Of a stretch of DNA of 64,000 nt, positions 63,656-64,000 are shown in pieces (the stretch's first letter is position 1; each line of letters starts with the position of its first letter). Source of the stretch: PZPK01 sp965230795 (GTDB lineage Bacteria; Pseudomonadota; Gammaproteobacteria; Pseudomonadales; Oleiphilaceae). The notes below the pieces were generated by a model. The model was not told the origin of the DNA, made no database searches, and saw nothing but the letters and a program-made list of their open reading frames with translations. A program made the translations under genes and the position numbers. The stretch is taken from positions 3,162,001-3,226,000 of the forward strand of contig OZ246020.1 of assembly GCA_965230795.1 (NCBI GenBank), written 5' to 3'.

Positions 63656-64000
63656 ATGAAATACAACACCACCTTGCGCAAGCTCGAAGAACTAAAAATA
63701 GACTGTCTTCTGTTACCTGTCGTCGACGGCAACAAGCTATGCACCCAAGGCAAAGCGCTTGATGATCAGCTTGAAAAACATATCAGCAAGCAGATCAAGG
63801 AATTTGGTATATCGGTCAAACCCGGCAACGCCACCCTGCTGACGATTGCTGCCGACTCGATCAAGCGTGTTATTCTGGTCGGATTGGAAACCACCAAAAA
63901 TCTCACCACACAAAGCCTGTGGAAATCCCTTCTCGCCGCTGCAAAACTTCCAAAAGGCAGCAATATTAAATCATTGCATGTTGTGCTAAATGGTGGCGTA
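63656..64000 (+). CDS. pepA: Leucyl aminopeptidase (PepA), N-terminal part
   Basis: The frame begins at ATG 63656 and runs off the right edge, giving 115 codons. These form the N-terminal macro-like domain of the M17 family (DCLLLPVVDG, then SIKRVILVGLETTKN and the helix with WKSLLAAAK). The catalytic domain lies outside the window. The call rests on this domain plus the divergent lptF-pepA layout; in E. coli PepA also binds DNA at cer and carAB. Confidence 0.88.
   Translation, partial: MKYNTTLRKLEELKIDCLLLPVVDGNKLCTQGKALDDQLEKHISKQIKEFGISVKPGNATLLTIAADSIKRVILVGLETTKNLTTQSLWKSLLAAAKLPKGSNIKSLHVVLNGGV

Noticed and set aside
1..64000. CRISPR arrays, prophage, restriction or toxin-antitoxin loci
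   Set aside because: I saw no regularly spaced repeats, integrase (XerD is the housekeeping recombinase), phage structural genes or defence-type domains.

Overview
The window is a gene-dense stretch of chromosome from a gammaproteobacterium. Gene order resembles the Pseudomonadales/Oceanospirillales/Marinobacter part of the class: miaB-phoH-ybeY-corC-lnt-leuS-lptE-holA, rpsP-rimM-trmD-rplS, dsbC/xerD next to hom-thrC-recJ, alaS-lysC-csrA-tRNA, and lptF/lptG divergent from pepA. DUF1820, DUF1631 and DUF6160 proteins and a sodium-pumping oxaloacetate decarboxylase fit an aquatic or marine member. The genus cannot be fixed from the sequence alone. Almost everything is core housekeeping. I see no prophage, CRISPR array, defence island or complete insertion sequence. 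No gene-free stretch exceeds 300 bp.

Layout: 1-2 kb, cysD end and cysN (sulfate activation). 2-4.4 kb, ndpA, a cytochrome b562-like protein and two Bor-type lipoproteins. 4.4-7.3 kb (minus), a MATE pump, trmH, a MAPEG protein and DUF1820. 7.5-17.1 kb (plus), miaB, phoH-like, ybeY, corC, lnt, leuS, lptE, holA, covering tRNA modification, rRNA maturation, envelope lipoprotein and LPS assembly, and replication. 17.2-25.9 kb, an EndA-like protein, then (minus) a lipase-like lipoprotein, recJ, thrC, hom, dsbC and xerD. 25.9-29.5 kb (minus), rplS, trmD, rimM, rpsP, ffh. 29.5-34.9 kb (plus), a CcsA/YpjD protein, a CorB-type CBS protein, a DUF1631 protein and a TonB-like protein. 34.9-36.9 kb (minus), grxD and an orphan hydantoinase B. 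37-40.3 kb (plus), argD, argF and an orphan ABC ATPase. 40.3-44.3 kb, glycerol catabolism (glpK divergent from glpR-glpD). 44.3-49.4 kb (minus), a two-component system, an SlyD-like isomerase, a PHA-synthase-like protein and tas. 49.5-52.9 kb (minus), oadGAB. 53.1-57.8 kb (minus), three tRNAs, csrA, lysC, alaS. 57.9-64 kb, an unrecognised 440-residue protein, an RDD protein, a DUF6160 exported protein, lptG, lptF and the start of pepA.

The most notable signals are small: (1) a 135-bp MITE-like element that appears to have inserted exactly into the tetraloop of the thrC terminator, duplicating TCGA; (2) an EndA-family protein in which the positions of all the known catalytic residues are substituted although the fold motifs persist; (3) a tandem pair of near-identical tRNA-Arg genes, one with a UCG instead of the usual ACG anticodon; (4) a shrunken APS-kinase domain fused to CysN that has lost its P-loop; (5) tandem, divergent Bor-family lipoproteins; and (6) several orphan components (hydantoinase B without A, an ABC ATPase without permease, a PhaC-like protein without partner, a TonB without ExbBD). 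I did not find a convincing wholly new multi-gene system.
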